DNA of 64,000 bases from Candidatus Heimdallarchaeota archaeon (lineage in GTDB: Archaea > Asgardarchaeota > Heimdallarchaeia > Heimdallarchaeales > Heimdallarchaeaceae): NCBI GenBank assembly GCA_016839875.1, contig JAEOTK010000002.1, positions 1 to 64,000 on the forward strand, read 5' to 3'. The position numbers and the translations under genes are program-made. Every line of letters begins with the position of its first letter. Position 1 is the first letter of the stretch. The notes under the pieces were generated by a model. It worked only from the letters and a program-made list of their open reading frames with translations, was not told the DNA's origin and ran no database searches. This document shows positions 8,162 to 17,811 of the stretch, in pieces.

Positions 8162-8977
8162 GTGTATTCCCTAAAAATATCTCCTGAAAAACTTGCTAGT
8201 ATGATTGACCACACAAACCTGAAGCCTTTTGCTACAAAGAAAGACATTAACAAATTATGCGAAGAAGCTCTTAACCATAATTTTGCTGCTGTTTGTGTTA
8301 ACTCTGAACATATTTCATTTTGCAAAGAGATTCTAAAAGGTTCAGAGGTTGATATTGCTGCAGTTGTTGGATTTCCTTTGGGAGCTTCAACACCACAAAC
8401 TAAAGCAACAGAAACAGCTGAAGCAATAAATTATGGAGCTAATGAAATTGATATGGTAATGGATATCGGAAGCTTTAGAGAAGGGAATTACTTCGCAGTA
8501 GGTAAAGACATAGGAAAGGTCGTTCAGGCAGCTGATGGAGCGATTGTTAAAGTTATACTGGAAACAGGATTTTTAACAGATGAACAAATCACTAAAGCGA
8601 GCCAGATTTCTAAAGATTCAGGAGCACATTATGTTAAGACTTCAACTGGTTTTGGTCCAATGGGTGCTTTCATTGATCACATACAATTGATGAGACAAGC
8701 TGTTGGAAAAGATCTAGGTGTAAAAGCAGCTGGTGGAATTAAAACAGCAAGAACTGCAGTAAGACTTGTAAACGCAAGTGCTGATAGATTGGGAGCTAGC
8801 GCAGGAGTTGCAATTGTTAAACAACTAGCTAAACTTATTGAAGAGGGAGGATGGTTCTACTCAAGTGAAGATAAACCTGAAGAAATATACTCATGGGGAG
8901 CCGCTGATCATAAGAAACAACCCAAGGATATCTATGATTTTTATATTAAAAAGAAAGAAGAATTTAAGAGAAGATAA
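8162..8977 (+). CDS. deoC: Deoxyribose-phosphate aldolase
   Basis: A 271-residue DeoC that splits 2-deoxyribose-5-phosphate into glyceraldehyde-3-phosphate and acetaldehyde. The class I aldolase residues are present: the Schiff-base Lys in VKTSTGF (about K159), the relay Lys in VKAAGGIK (about K188) and Asp in MVMDIG (about D101). The phosphate-binding GASAGVAIV closes the barrel. About 45 C-terminal residues (EEIYSWGAADHKKQP) extend past the usual length. The start is GTG; no ATG lies nearby. mutS begins only 18 bases downstream, so salvage of deoxynucleosides and mismatch repair share a transcript. Confidence 0.92.
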   Translation: MYSLKISPEKLASMIDHTNLKPFATKKDINKLCEEALNHNFAAVCVNSEHISFCKEILKGSEVDIAAVVGFPLGASTPQTKATETAEAINYGANEIDMVMDIGSFREGNYFAVGKDIGKVVQAADGAIVKVILETGFLTDEQITKASQISKDSGAHYVKTSTGFGPMGAFIDHIQLMRQAVGKDLGVKAAGGIKTARTAVRLVNASADRLGASAGVAIVKQLAKLIEEGGWFYSSEDKPEEIYSWGAADHKKQPKDIYDFYIKKKEEFKRR

Positions 8978-8995
8978 CCAAAGAGAGTAGAAATA

Positions 8996-11650
8996 ATGAA
9001 GCGTTTTGATGATAGAAAACTTAAGCCAAAATTCACCCCCATGATGCAACAGTGGCAGGATATAAAGAAAGAATATCCAGATTACATACTTTTCTTCAGA
9101 GCTGGTGATTTCTATGAGTGTTTTAATGAAGATGCTAAAACAGCTTCAAAAGTTCTAAACATAACTCTAACAGCTAGAACCTTAGGAGAGAGAAAATTTC
9201 CCCTAGCTGGAGTACCATATCATGCAGTTGACGCATATATCGCGAAAATGGTTGAAAATGGTTACAGAGTAGCTGTTGTTGAACAATTAGAAGATCCTAA
9301 GGTTGCAAAGAAAGTTGTAAAACGAGGAGTTGTGCAACTTGTAACTAAAGGAACAATTACTTTACCTGAATCTCTTTCCAAAGGTCAAAATAATTATCTT
9401 TCTTCAATTTATAAGGAAGGAGACATACTTGGATTTGCAGCTCTTGATTTGTCTACAGGGGAGTTTATTGTTACAGATTTTGAAGGTGAATCAGCTCAGA
9501 ACCTATTAGAGGTTGAATTAACAAGGTTGAATCCATCAGAAATTATCGTCCAAGAACACATATGGACTCAGCTTGGAATTTATCATAATTATCAGAAATG
9601 TACACTAACATTTAGAGACGACTACTATTTTGATATTGAACAAGGACAACAAGAACTTCGTAGGCTCTTTGATGTTTTAAGCTTGGATGGATATGGTGTA
9701 AATGAATTCAATCCATCTATTGGAGCTGCAGGGTCAATTCTTCGTTATATCAAAGAAACGCAAATGAGAGAGAGTTTTCCCAATATCACAAAAATTAGTC
9801 AAATAAGAAGTCAAGATTTCATGGTTCTAGATTTTAGCACTATCAGAAATCTCGAACTTGTAGAGAATTTAAGAGACAGAACAGAATATGGAACTTTACG
9901 GCAGATATTAGATAATACTAAAACACCAAATGGTTCCAGATTATTAACATCCTGGATTCTGAGACCTAGTTTGAATTTGATAACTATTCAAGATAGAATT
10001 TCAGCAACAGAAGAATTAGTTAATGAAACAGTTTCTAGAGAAGAGCTTAGAAACATTCTAGGGAGAATGAATGATATTGAACGCATTACTGGAAGAATAT
10101 GTCTTGGTAGAGGAAAACCTAGAGATCTTATTGCTCTAAGAAACTCTCTGGAATTAATACCAAATATTCGAACTGTTATTTCTAAAACTAAAACATCACT
10201 TCTAAAAGAAGTACATAAGAATCTCAATCCATTGAAAGAAGTAGTTAGTATTATTTTAACAGGAATAGAGGATGAAGTGCCAGCGAGTATCAAGGATGGT
10301 AATGTTATTCGAGATGGTTATAATTCCGAATTAGATGACTTAAGGAAAATTCAGAGAAATGGGAAGTCTTTTCTTACTTCTTTGGAAGCTAGAGAGAAAG
10401 TTAAAACAGGGATAAAAACACTCAAGGTTCGCTTCAACAAGGTTTTTGGTTATTATATTGAAATTCCAAAAGCATCCTCAGAAAATGTTCCCGATGATTA
10501 TGAAAGAAAACAAACATTAGTAAACGCAGAGAGATTCATTACATCAGAACTTAAAGACTATGAAGAAAAGATTCTAAACGCAGAGGAGAAAATCGAGAAA
10601 TTAGAAGAAGAATTATTCATCAATATCATGATTGAAATCGCTCAGTATGCCACAGATATTCAACAAGATGCATATTACATCGCAATTTTGGATGTAATAG
10701 CTACTTTTTCTCAAAATGCATCATATTTCAATTATTCAAAACCAGAGATTACTGAAGATAATTTTATAGAAATAAAAGAAGGTCGCCACCCAGTTGTGGA
10801 AAGATTATTGGCGGAAACATCTTTTATACCAAATGATATAATAATCAAAAAAGATGCAGAAAGAATACTGATTATTACTGGACCCAATATGGGAGGTAAG
10901 AGTACTCTACTCCGACAAGTTGCATTGATAGTTCTTATGGCTCAAATTGGTAGTTTTGTACCCGCAAGTTCAGCTACAATTGGTTTAACTGATAGAATAT
11001 TCACAAGAATTGGTGCTCATGATGTACTTGTAGAACATAGATCTACATTCATGGTTGAGATGTATGAATGTGCTAATATTCTGAATAATGCAACAGAGAA
11101 AAGCCTTGTAATCTTGGACGAAGTTGGTAGAGGAACTTCCACTTATGATGGGGTCGCAATAGCATGGTCAATCACAGAGTACCTCCATAACCATATAGGT
11201 AAAGTTGGTCCTAGAACTCTATTTGCTACACATTATCACGAATTAATAGAATTAGAAGATAGACTCTCTCAAGTTAAGAACTATCATGTTTCTGTGAAAA
11301 ATGTAAACGGGGAAATTCATTTCCTTTACAAACTCAAAGAAGGAGGAATTAGTGAGAGTTTTGGTATTCACGTTGCTTCATTAGCAGGTTTGCCTAAAGA
11401 CGTAATTGATAATGCAGATGAAATGATGGCATTATTACACAAAGGAGAATTGGAAAATGAAATTTCACTGAAGAAAGATACAAAAGAACAAGTAGCTGCT
11501 AAAGCTCAAACCTCTGTTGCAATCAAAAAATACGAAAAGTTTTTTGATGAAATAAAAGAGTTAGATTTAGAAGCAATAACTCCTATTGATGCTATGAATA
11601 TTCTTAACGAACTTGTTAAGAAAAGTAAAAAAGTTCTGAAAGATAAATAG
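8996..11650 (+). CDS. mutS: DNA mismatch repair protein MutS (bacterial MutS1 type)
   Basis: A full-length 884-residue MutS. The N-terminal mismatch-reading domain carries GDFYECF, with the Phe-x-Glu pair at about F39 and E41 that inserts at a mismatch. Connector, lever and clamp domains follow. The ATPase domain has Walker A TGPNMGGKST (about 628-637), LVILDEVGRGTS (Walker B and signature) and the FATHYHEL motif. This is the repair-type MutS1, not the MutS2/MutS5 family found in many archaea. Most archaea lack it, so lateral acquisition from bacteria is likely. It is followed by mutL after 49 bases. Confidence 0.95.
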   Translation: MKRFDDRKLKPKFTPMMQQWQDIKKEYPDYILFFRAGDFYECFNEDAKTASKVLNITLTARTLGERKFPLAGVPYHAVDAYIAKMVENGYRVAVVEQLEDPKVAKKVVKRGVVQLVTKGTITLPESLSKGQNNYLSSIYKEGDILGFAALDLSTGEFIVTDFEGESAQNLLEVELTRLNPSEIIVQEHIWTQLGIYHNYQKCTLTFRDDYYFDIEQGQQELRRLFDVLSLDGYGVNEFNPSIGAAGSILRYIKETQMRESFPNITKISQIRSQDFMVLDFSTIRNLELVENLRDRTEYGTLRQILDNTKTPNGSRLLTSWILRPSLNLITIQDRISATEELVNETVSREELRNILGRMNDIERITGRICLGRGKPRDLIALRNSLELIPNIRTVISKTKTSLLKEVHKNLNPLKEVVSIILTGIEDEVPASIKDGNVIRDGYNSELDDLRKIQRNGKSFLTSLEAREKVKTGIKTLKVRFNKVFGYYIEIPKASSENVPDDYERKQTLVNAERFITSELKDYEEKILNAEEKIEKLEEELFINIMIEIAQYATDIQQDAYYIAILDVIATFSQNASYFNYSKPEITEDNFIEIKEGRHPVVERLLAETSFIPNDIIIKKDAERILIITGPNMGGKSTLLRQVALIVLMAQIGSFVPASSATIGLTDRIFTRIGAHDVLVEHRSTFMVEMYECANILNNATEKSLVILDEVGRGTSTYDGVAIAWSITEYLHNHIGKVGPRTLFATHYHELIELEDRLSQVKNYHVSVKNVNGEIHFLYKLKEGGISESFGIHVASLAGLPKDVIDNADEMMALLHKGELENEISLKKDTKEQVAAKAQTSVAIKKYEKFFDEIKELDLEAITPIDAMNILNELVKKSKKVLKDK

Positions 11651-11699
11651 TAATAAGTACTATAAGAGTTTCAGGAAATTATAAATTGTCTGTGATTTT

Positions 11700-13523
11700 A
11701 TGAATTCAAAGATAATTAAGTTAGATAAACTTACAATCAACAAAATTGCAGCTGGAGAGGTTATTGAACGTCCAGCCTCAGTTGTAAAAGAATTAGTTGA
11801 AAATTCTATTGATGCTGGAAGTAGCAGTATCTTCATCAATATTCAGGAAGGAGGAACTAAACTAATCGAAATTATAGACGATGGTGCAGGGATGAATCAG
11901 GATGAGGCACTACTTTCAATTAATAGATACACTACAAGTAAATTAGGAAACGCAGATGATCTTTTTTCAATACAAAGCTTAGGATTTCGAGGAGAAGCTT
12001 TAGCTAGTATAGTCAGTGTTGCTCAAACTGAGATAATCACAAAAACACCCAATCAAGAACTTGGAACCCACTTGATCATTGAAGGTGGAGAAATCCAACT
12101 AAATGAACAAATATCTTCCCCTAATGGGACCAAAGTTTTGGTAAGAAATCTCTTCTTCAATGTTCCAGTAAGAAGGAAATTTCTTAAAACAACAACTACT
12201 GAGGTAAATCACATCACAGAGTATGTAACAAAACTAGCTCTTTCAAATCCTACAATATCCTTTTCTCTAAAGCACAATGATAAAAATCTTCTAACTGCAC
12301 CTAAAGGAGACTTGATTTCTAAAATTACAGCCATTTTTGGAGAAAACATAGCTAAAGCTTGCATTCCTATAGAAATGAACGAAAATGGATATGAGGTTAC
12401 TGGATTTATTACAAAACCAGAGTTTTCAAGAAAATCTAGAGATTATCTTTATACTTTTGTTAATTTTAGAGCTGTACAAAATAAAACAATATCTGATGCT
12501 GTATTAAGAGGATACGGGACTTCAGTTCCCCATGGCAGATTTCCAATCATTTTCCTCTATCTGAATTTACCTTCAAATGAAGTAGATGTTAATGTTCATC
12601 CTACAAAGAAAGAAATCAGATTTAGCAATGATTCCAAAGTATTTACTTTGATCGAAACTTCAGTAAGAGAAGCATTAGAAAATAGTGGTTTGAAAATTTT
12701 CGAGAAAACTGCTGAAACAAGATATAAACCTACAACATTAGAATCTAGATATACAAGCAAAACTAAAGTAGAAACTGGAAAATCAACTCCAGCACCAACC
12801 GAATCAAAACTACCTCTGAAAACAGATTTTCAAGTAATAAGAAGTAGAGAACAGAGCATAGATAAATTCCTTCCAGAAAGCTCCAAAAGCACATTACAGA
12901 TAGACGAAACGTTGGAAAGAAAGAAACGTATATCAGTTTTGGGAATCATAAAAGACACATATATTATCGCTGAGACTGAAGAAGGGTTATTTCTATGTGA
13001 CCAACATGCAGCTCATGAAAAGATAAACTATGTTAAATATGTTGAACAGCTGAAACGAAAGAAAGTTAACATTCAGCAACTGCTTGGACCGATATCTATT
13101 TCTCTTAAACCTTCAGAGTTTGAGCTAATAGAGGAACTTAAAGAAATCTTGAAATCATATGGGTTTGAAATTGAAGTTTTTGGGAAAAACGAGATTGTAA
13201 TAAGATCAATACCATCAATCATGGGAGTTACAATCGAATATAAATTAGCAAGAGATATAATCGATATCTTCAAAGAAAATGTTTCAGAGATAAAGGAAAA
13301 ACTAGAAATTGAAGATTTGAATTTCATTAAAGACATAATATCAATATTTGCCTGTAGAAGGTCAATAAAAGCTGGTGATAAGATAACAAAGGAACAAGCA
13401 GAGGAATTATTGAAAGATCTCTTAGCTCTTAAAGATCCCTTTACCTGCCCTCATGGTCGTCCAACTATTATTATATTAAACGATGATTATATAGAAGAGT
13501 TGTTTCAAAGAGATTACAGATAG
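11700..13523 (+). CDS. mutL: DNA mismatch repair protein MutL (endonuclease-type C-terminus)
   Basis: A 607-residue MutL. The GHKL ATPase motifs are intact: ELVENSIDAG, DDGAGM and GFRGEAL in the first 110 residues. A variable linker spans about 335-410. The C-terminal domain has DQHAAHE (about D434-E440), ACRRSIKAGD (about 551) and CPHGRP (about 583-588), which are the motifs of nicking MutL proteins. The usual second Glu of the DQHA(x)2E(x)4E motif is Val here (V445), so metal binding may differ. It works with MutS to nick the mispaired strand. The two genes are adjacent and co-oriented. Confidence 0.95.
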   Translation: MNSKIIKLDKLTINKIAAGEVIERPASVVKELVENSIDAGSSSIFINIQEGGTKLIEIIDDGAGMNQDEALLSINRYTTSKLGNADDLFSIQSLGFRGEALASIVSVAQTEIITKTPNQELGTHLIIEGGEIQLNEQISSPNGTKVLVRNLFFNVPVRRKFLKTTTTEVNHITEYVTKLALSNPTISFSLKHNDKNLLTAPKGDLISKITAIFGENIAKACIPIEMNENGYEVTGFITKPEFSRKSRDYLYTFVNFRAVQNKTISDAVLRGYGTSVPHGRFPIIFLYLNLPSNEVDVNVHPTKKEIRFSNDSKVFTLIETSVREALENSGLKIFEKTAETRYKPTTLESRYTSKTKVETGKSTPAPTESKLPLKTDFQVIRSREQSIDKFLPESSKSTLQIDETLERKKRISVLGIIKDTYIIAETEEGLFLCDQHAAHEKINYVKYVEQLKRKKVNIQQLLGPISISLKPSEFELIEELKEILKSYGFEIEVFGKNEIVIRSIPSIMGVTIEYKLARDIIDIFKENVSEIKEKLEIEDLNFIKDIISIFACRRSIKAGDKITKEQAEELLKDLLALKDPFTCPHGRPTIIILNDDYIEELFQRDYR

Positions 13524-13537
13524 GAGATAATGTATAT

Positions 13538-13825
13538 ATGTCAAAGGATACCAAAACAAAAGAAAAGAAACATTTTCAATTACTGGATCAAGCTACCATT
13601 GTCCAGCTTCTTATGATACTTCTAACTTTGATAGTTTATGCTGTATTTTTGTCTATTCAACAGTTTTTGTTTGATTTTGAAGATTTCAGAAATAAAATAA
13701 TAATAATTAACGTGCTTCTGTGTGCAGGAATAGGATTGGAAATAGGATATTTTGTTTGGAGAATCTATAAACGCAAAAAAAGAAGCGAGAAGAAAGAAGA
13801 AAAAATACAGAATTCAGAAAACTAA
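13538..13825 (+). CDS. Small two-helix membrane protein
   Basis: A 95-residue protein starting 14 bases after mutL. It has a charged N-terminus (KDTKTKEKKHF), two hydrophobic segments (about 22-42 and 53-73) and a strongly basic and acidic Lys/Glu C-terminal tail. Both ends are probably cytoplasmic. I do not recognise it. Its position suggests co-transcription with mutL, but no functional tie to repair is visible. Confidence 0.6.
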   Translation: MSKDTKTKEKKHFQLLDQATIVQLLMILLTLIVYAVFLSIQQFLFDFEDFRNKIIIINVLLCAGIGLEIGYFVWRIYKRKKRSEKKEEKIQNSEN

Positions 13826-13848
13826 TCAGATTCTATTTTCCAATTGAA

Positions 13849-14232
13849 TTAACCATAGATTTCTTTGATTTGCTCAGGAGTAAGCATGATGGGAATGCCT
13901 TCTTTTATATTATAAGAATGAGACTTTTCACTATTTGGGCAGTGTAAAGTTCCTTTTTGTATTTCTATTTGGAAGCATTCTTTGCAATCATCAAGAGTTA
14001 CAGATTTTGCAATTTCATCACTCGCTTTAATTTCCTCAGAACCATCTTTGCTTATTTTAACAAGAAGTGCGTTTTTGAAATTACAATAATAGTTGCAAAT
14101 AACCTTAGTTTGTGGATTTTCTACTGGTAATAAAATTTCTTCGATTTCCTTTTTCTCCTCAATGATTTCTAATTTCAAAGGCCATTTTTTGTCTAAGGGA
14201 CATGCTAGTAAATCCATTAATCTATGTTTCAT
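13849..14232 (-). CDS. Trm112-like zinc protein
   Basis: A 127-residue protein beginning MKHRLMDLLACPLDK, the usual N-terminus of Trm112/YcaR proteins. The second half has CKEC, GTLHCPNSEKSHSYNIKEGIPIML, which also fits Trm112. In eukaryotes and archaea Trm112 is a small partner that stabilises several methyltransferases acting on tRNA, rRNA and release factor. The central insertion (about 35-85) includes two more Cys residues. An upstream GTG (14241) is possible; the ATG at 14232 has GTGAG ahead of it. It is convergent with the mutL operon. Confidence 0.75.
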   Translation of the reverse strand: MKHRLMDLLACPLDKKWPLKLEIIEEKKEIEEILLPVENPQTKVICNYYCNFKNALLVKISKDGSEEIKASDEIAKSVTLDDCKECFQIEIQKGTLHCPNSEKSHSYNIKEGIPIMLTPEQIKEIYG

Positions 14233-14286
14233 CAGTCTCACTTCTCAAATAATAGATAATAAAGTTTCCTTACATAAAATTTCAGA

Positions 14287-15018
14287 TTATTTCTTCATGA
14301 GTTCTGTGATTTTTTCATTATCGATTTTTTCATATCTTTCAATAGATCCAATATCCTCCCAATAACAATCTTCAGGAGTATAAGCCATCATTTCTTCTTT
14401 CTCAACAAATTCTGGGAATATGTCTCTGGATAAATCTATACCCTTACTTGGATCAAATTTCTTCAGATAGTCAAATACAATAGGTTCTAGAATGCTAATT
14501 CCAGTATTAACATGGAGAGGTAAAGTTGGTTTTTCTACAAATTTCTTTACTAGGTTTTTTTCACCTACTTCTGCAGTTCCAACTCTAATTTTCCATCCTT
14601 TTGTTGTTAAAATCGTCGCCCACTTCTTATGGTCTAAATGGTATTTGATCATATCAGAGAAATCTACATTTGTAATAATATCTGAATAAAAAATAATCAT
14701 TCGTTTTCCAGCCAGATGTTCTTTAGCATTCAAGAGTGCAGTCCCAGTACCCGCTGGGCCGACCTTGTCGGGGACATATGTGAGTTTCATCCCCCATCTT
14801 TCTCCACCACCAAAGTATCCTTTAATTTGCTCTTTCTTGTAGTTGACTAATAAAACCAAATTATCTATTCCATGTTTCTTAAAATGTTTAATAACATATT
14901 CTAAAATTGGAAGCTGGTCAGTTCCAATGGGCATCATTACTTTTTGCATATAATAGGTTAATGGACGCATTCTAGTACCTTCACCACCGCAAAAAAGAAC
15001 TCCAACTGTTTCAGTCAT
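14287..15018 (-). CDS. NDP-sugar pyrophosphorylase (nucleotidyltransferase)
   Basis: A 243-residue nucleotidyltransferase of the RmlA/GCD1 type. The signature FCGGEGTRMRPLT near the N-terminus, KVMMPIGTDQLPILEYVI, VGPAGTGTALLNA and FYSDIIT (metal-binding Asp) are in the correct order. It would condense a sugar 1-phosphate with an NTP to give an NDP-sugar. The length covers the catalytic domain only, without a beta-helix tail. The sugar cannot be told from sequence. ATG 15018 is preferred over a TTG at 15024. About 55 bases separate it from the Trm112-like gene on the same strand. Confidence 0.85.
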   Translation of the reverse strand: MTETVGVLFCGGEGTRMRPLTYYMQKVMMPIGTDQLPILEYVIKHFKKHGIDNLVLLVNYKKEQIKGYFGGGERWGMKLTYVPDKVGPAGTGTALLNAKEHLAGKRMIIFYSDIITNVDFSDMIKYHLDHKKWATILTTKGWKIRVGTAEVGEKNLVKKFVEKPTLPLHVNTGISILEPIVFDYLKKFDPSKGIDLSRDIFPEFVEKEEMMAYTPEDCYWEDIGSIERYEKIDNEKITELMKK

Positions 15019-15148
15019 TTTCAATAAAACTATTCTTAATGCTATATAATTATTTATGCCTAAGCAAAATGATATGTGTTCTATGTTATGGCTTTTCAGT
15101 TTTCATATTAAGAAATTCTTATTAACTTGGAAATTATGAATCTTTAAT

Positions 15149-15805
15149 ATGGAAACTACAAAAACATCCACTCTAGATGAAATCACTGAAAAACTAAAAG
15201 ATAATTTAGATGGTTCTTTTTGGAAGGGCAGAGGAAATAGAGAGATGTTCAGAGAAGCTGTTAAGAAGCTTGTAGCTTCAGAAATTCTAACAAAAGATGA
15301 ATATAACTATCTTTTGAAGAACGAAAGAAGAGTATTGGTTAAAACACAATTAATCCACTTGATACCAGAATTACAGGCTCAAGAAACAGTAGAAACGACA
15401 GTTAAACATTTATCAAGTGTCATTTTTGAGAAAAAATATAGAGAAGCAGAAACTAGAAAGGAAGATGTTGAGAGACAGATTTTGAAGCAAATTTCAGACC
15501 ACCTTAGTTCAACTTTTCATCCAAAAGTCCAATCTGTAGAAGATGCTTTTTCACACATTTACCAGTTAATTGAAGAAAGTCCTGACATCTCAAAAGAATT
15601 TCTGAAAATATCTAATCAACTTATAGAAATAAGAGATGGACTTCTTGAACAAGGACACACACCGATGTTGTTACATGAAATTGAAAGACTTTCAACTAAG
15701 CTTGTCTTCGCTGCCAAAAGTAATAAACCAGAAGATATCCCTTCAAAAGAAACGATTTTGGAATGGGTAAATGAAATCAAATCAAACTCTGTTATTAAAG
15801 AATAA
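15149..15805 (+). CDS. Hypothetical alpha-helical protein
   Basis: A 218-residue, mostly helical, charged soluble protein with no Cys and no membrane segment. It starts with STLDEITEKLKDNLDGSFW and contains long amphipathic stretches (about 85-130 and 145-185). I do not recognise a family. It is transcribed alone, divergent from the pyrophosphorylase gene and about 113 bases before metK. Coding bias and length make it a credible gene. Confidence 0.55.
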   Translation: METTKTSTLDEITEKLKDNLDGSFWKGRGNREMFREAVKKLVASEILTKDEYNYLLKNERRVLVKTQLIHLIPELQAQETVETTVKHLSSVIFEKKYREAETRKEDVERQILKQISDHLSSTFHPKVQSVEDAFSHIYQLIEESPDISKEFLKISNQLIEIRDGLLEQGHTPMLLHEIERLSTKLVFAAKSNKPEDIPSKETILEWVNEIKSNSVIKE

Positions 15806-15918
15806 AATCAAAAACAGAGTTTGCTCGAATATTTTTCTGAAAACATTGGAATAGTAATAATTTTATAATCTTTATTGCGACTATTTGTGAAAAGATTATT
15901 TATTGGAGAGGTTAAAAG

Positions 15919-17091
15919 TTGGTTTCACGGAAAATTATTGCATCTGAATCAGTTACTGAAGGTCATCCTGATAAAATTTGTGATCAAATTTCTGATGCCA
16001 TTCTAGATGCTATTATTGAGAAAGATCCAGATGCTCATGTTGCATGTGAATGCTTCGTAACAACAGGTCTTGTTCTGGTTGGAGGAGAGATAACGACCAC
16101 CAAACTGATCAATCTAGACTATGATGACATTGTTCGGAATACAATAAAGGAAATTGGTTATGACGATTCAAAGATAGGTTTTGATTACAGAGGATGTGCA
16201 GTAATAAATACTATTCACTCCCAATCACCAGATATCGCTCAAGGAGTAAAACGAGGAGAACTGGAAGAACAAGGAGCTGGAGATCAAGGAATTATGTACG
16301 GTTTTGCAACAAATGAATCCTCAGAATTTATGCCAATGCCTATTGTATTAGCTCATAAATTAACAATGAAATTAACTGAAGTTCGTAAAAAAGGAATTTT
16401 GCCTTTTCTTAGACCAGATGGAAAATCTCTGGTTGCTGTTGAATATGAAGACGACAAACCTTTTCGAATAGAAGCTGTAGTTATTGCTGCACAACATACT
16501 GAAGATGTTTCCTACGAAACAATCGTAAAAGGAATTAAAGAAGAGGTGCTTGACACTGTTCTCCCACCTGAATTCATTGATGATAAAACTAAAATAATCA
16601 TAAACAGAACAGGTCGATTTGTAACTGGAGGACCTCATGGAGATGCTGGTCTTACAGGAAGAAAAATCATTGTAGATACTTATGGTGGCGTTGATTCACA
16701 CGGAGGAGGAGCATTCTCAGGCAAAGATCCTTCCAAGGTAGATAGATCGGCTTCCTATGCTGCCAGATATGCTGCAAAAAACGTTGTAGCTGCTGAACTT
16801 GCAGATAAATGTGAGATACAGGTTTCATATGCAATAGGAGAACCAAATCCCCTTGCTGTAAATATTGAGTGTTTTGATACAGAAAAAGTGGATATTGAAA
16901 AACTAAGAACTGCTGTGATGAAAGTTTTTGATTTCAGACCTGGATCAATAATTAATTACTTAGATTTGAAAAAACCCATCTATAAGAAAACCTCTTGTTA
17001 TGGTCATTTTGGAAGAGAACTTCCCGAATTTACATGGGAAAAAACTGATAAAGTTGAAGAATTGAAGAAAACCATTGATGAATTGACTTAG
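15919..17091 (+). CDS. metK: S-adenosylmethionine synthetase, bacterial/eukaryotic type
   Basis: A 390-residue methionine adenosyltransferase that makes AdoMet from methionine and ATP. It carries the bacterial MetK motifs: [34 protein letters not shown], the [23 protein letters not shown] loop and the GHFGRE end. Archaea normally use the unrelated-looking archaeal MAT family, so this points to gene acquisition. The start is TTG, read from GGAGAG about eight bases upstream and the conserved SRKIIASES onset; no ATG lies nearby. The enzyme would feed the several methyltransferases encoded in this window. Confidence 0.95.
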   Translation: MVSRKIIASESVTEGHPDKICDQISDAILDAIIEKDPDAHVACECFVTTGLVLVGGEITTTKLINLDYDDIVRNTIKEIGYDDSKIGFDYRGCAVINTIHSQSPDIAQGVKRGELEEQGAGDQGIMYGFATNESSEFMPMPIVLAHKLTMKLTEVRKKGILPFLRPDGKSLVAVEYEDDKPFRIEAVVIAAQHTEDVSYETIVKGIKEEVLDTVLPPEFIDDKTKIIINRTGRFVTGGPHGDAGLTGRKIIVDTYGGVDSHGGGAFSGKDPSKVDRSASYAARYAAKNVVAAELADKCEIQVSYAIGEPNPLAVNIECFDTEKVDIEKLRTAVMKVFDFRPGSIINYLDLKKPIYKKTSCYGHFGRELPEFTWEKTDKVEELKKTIDELT

Positions 17092-17143
17092 TCAATTTTT
17101 ATCTTCTTTTTATCAAAAACATTTTATTATTGCTATGTAAGTA

Positions 17144-17806
17144 ATGTTTGAAGATATGACAAGAACCATTGCACCAGATGTTAGAAAGATTATCAAGAAA
17201 ATCCTAACAGAAGAGAAGCCTAAAACAGTTAGGGAACTTGTACAGAAAACTGTTGAAACCACAGGTAAAGAAGAGGAAGAAGTCTTTCAAATCATCAAAA
17301 CTCTTGAACAAGAAAAAAGCATCCGATTAGGACCAGCTAAAATAGACAGAGCCTTACCGTCTACTGTTTATGGTTATTTCTTGAAAATTCATTATTATTC
17401 TCTAGAATTTTGGATTATTTTCATTTTAACTTGTATCTTCTTTCCAATTATAATTTTCATTGGAACGGATTCTCCAGTATTATTTCTAAGAATCATATTT
17501 GGTGTTTTATTTGGTGTATTCATTCCTGGGTGGACAATTACTAATCTAATATTTCCTAGAATTGCTGAAACTATTGATCAGTTTGAGAGAATTCTTCTAG
17601 CCATAGGAATTAATATTGGAATATCCATATTTACTGGTTTGTTACTGAATCAAGTTTGGATTATAGATTCAATGCCGTTTACAGTATCTATTGGTGCAAT
17701 AACATTTGTTGCTCTTATCTTATCAGCTACATTGAGGATTCTAATTGGTGGAGAGAAAATAAAATTCAGAATTCCTAAAATCAAATTGTTCAAAAGAAAG
17801 AAGTGA
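17144..17806 (+). CDS. DUF1616-like membrane protein with N-terminal helical domain
   Basis: A 220-residue protein. Residues 1-70 look like a small winged-helix or helical domain (RKIIKKILTEEKPKTVRELV, EEEVFQIIKTLEQEKSI). Four hydrophobic segments follow (about 88-108, 114-135, 153-175, 182-203). FGVLFGVFIPGWTITNLIFP and ERILLAIGINIGISIFTGLLLN match the pattern of DUF1616 membrane proteins. The function of that family is unknown. It heads a tight three-gene set; the next start is five bases downstream. Confidence 0.6.
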   Translation: MFEDMTRTIAPDVRKIIKKILTEEKPKTVRELVQKTVETTGKEEEEVFQIIKTLEQEKSIRLGPAKIDRALPSTVYGYFLKIHYYSLEFWIIFILTCIFFPIIIFIGTDSPVLFLRIIFGVLFGVFIPGWTITNLIFPRIAETIDQFERILLAIGINIGISIFTGLLLNQVWIIDSMPFTVSIGAITFVALILSATLRILIGGEKIKFRIPKIKLFKRKK

Positions 17807-17811
17807 AGTAA

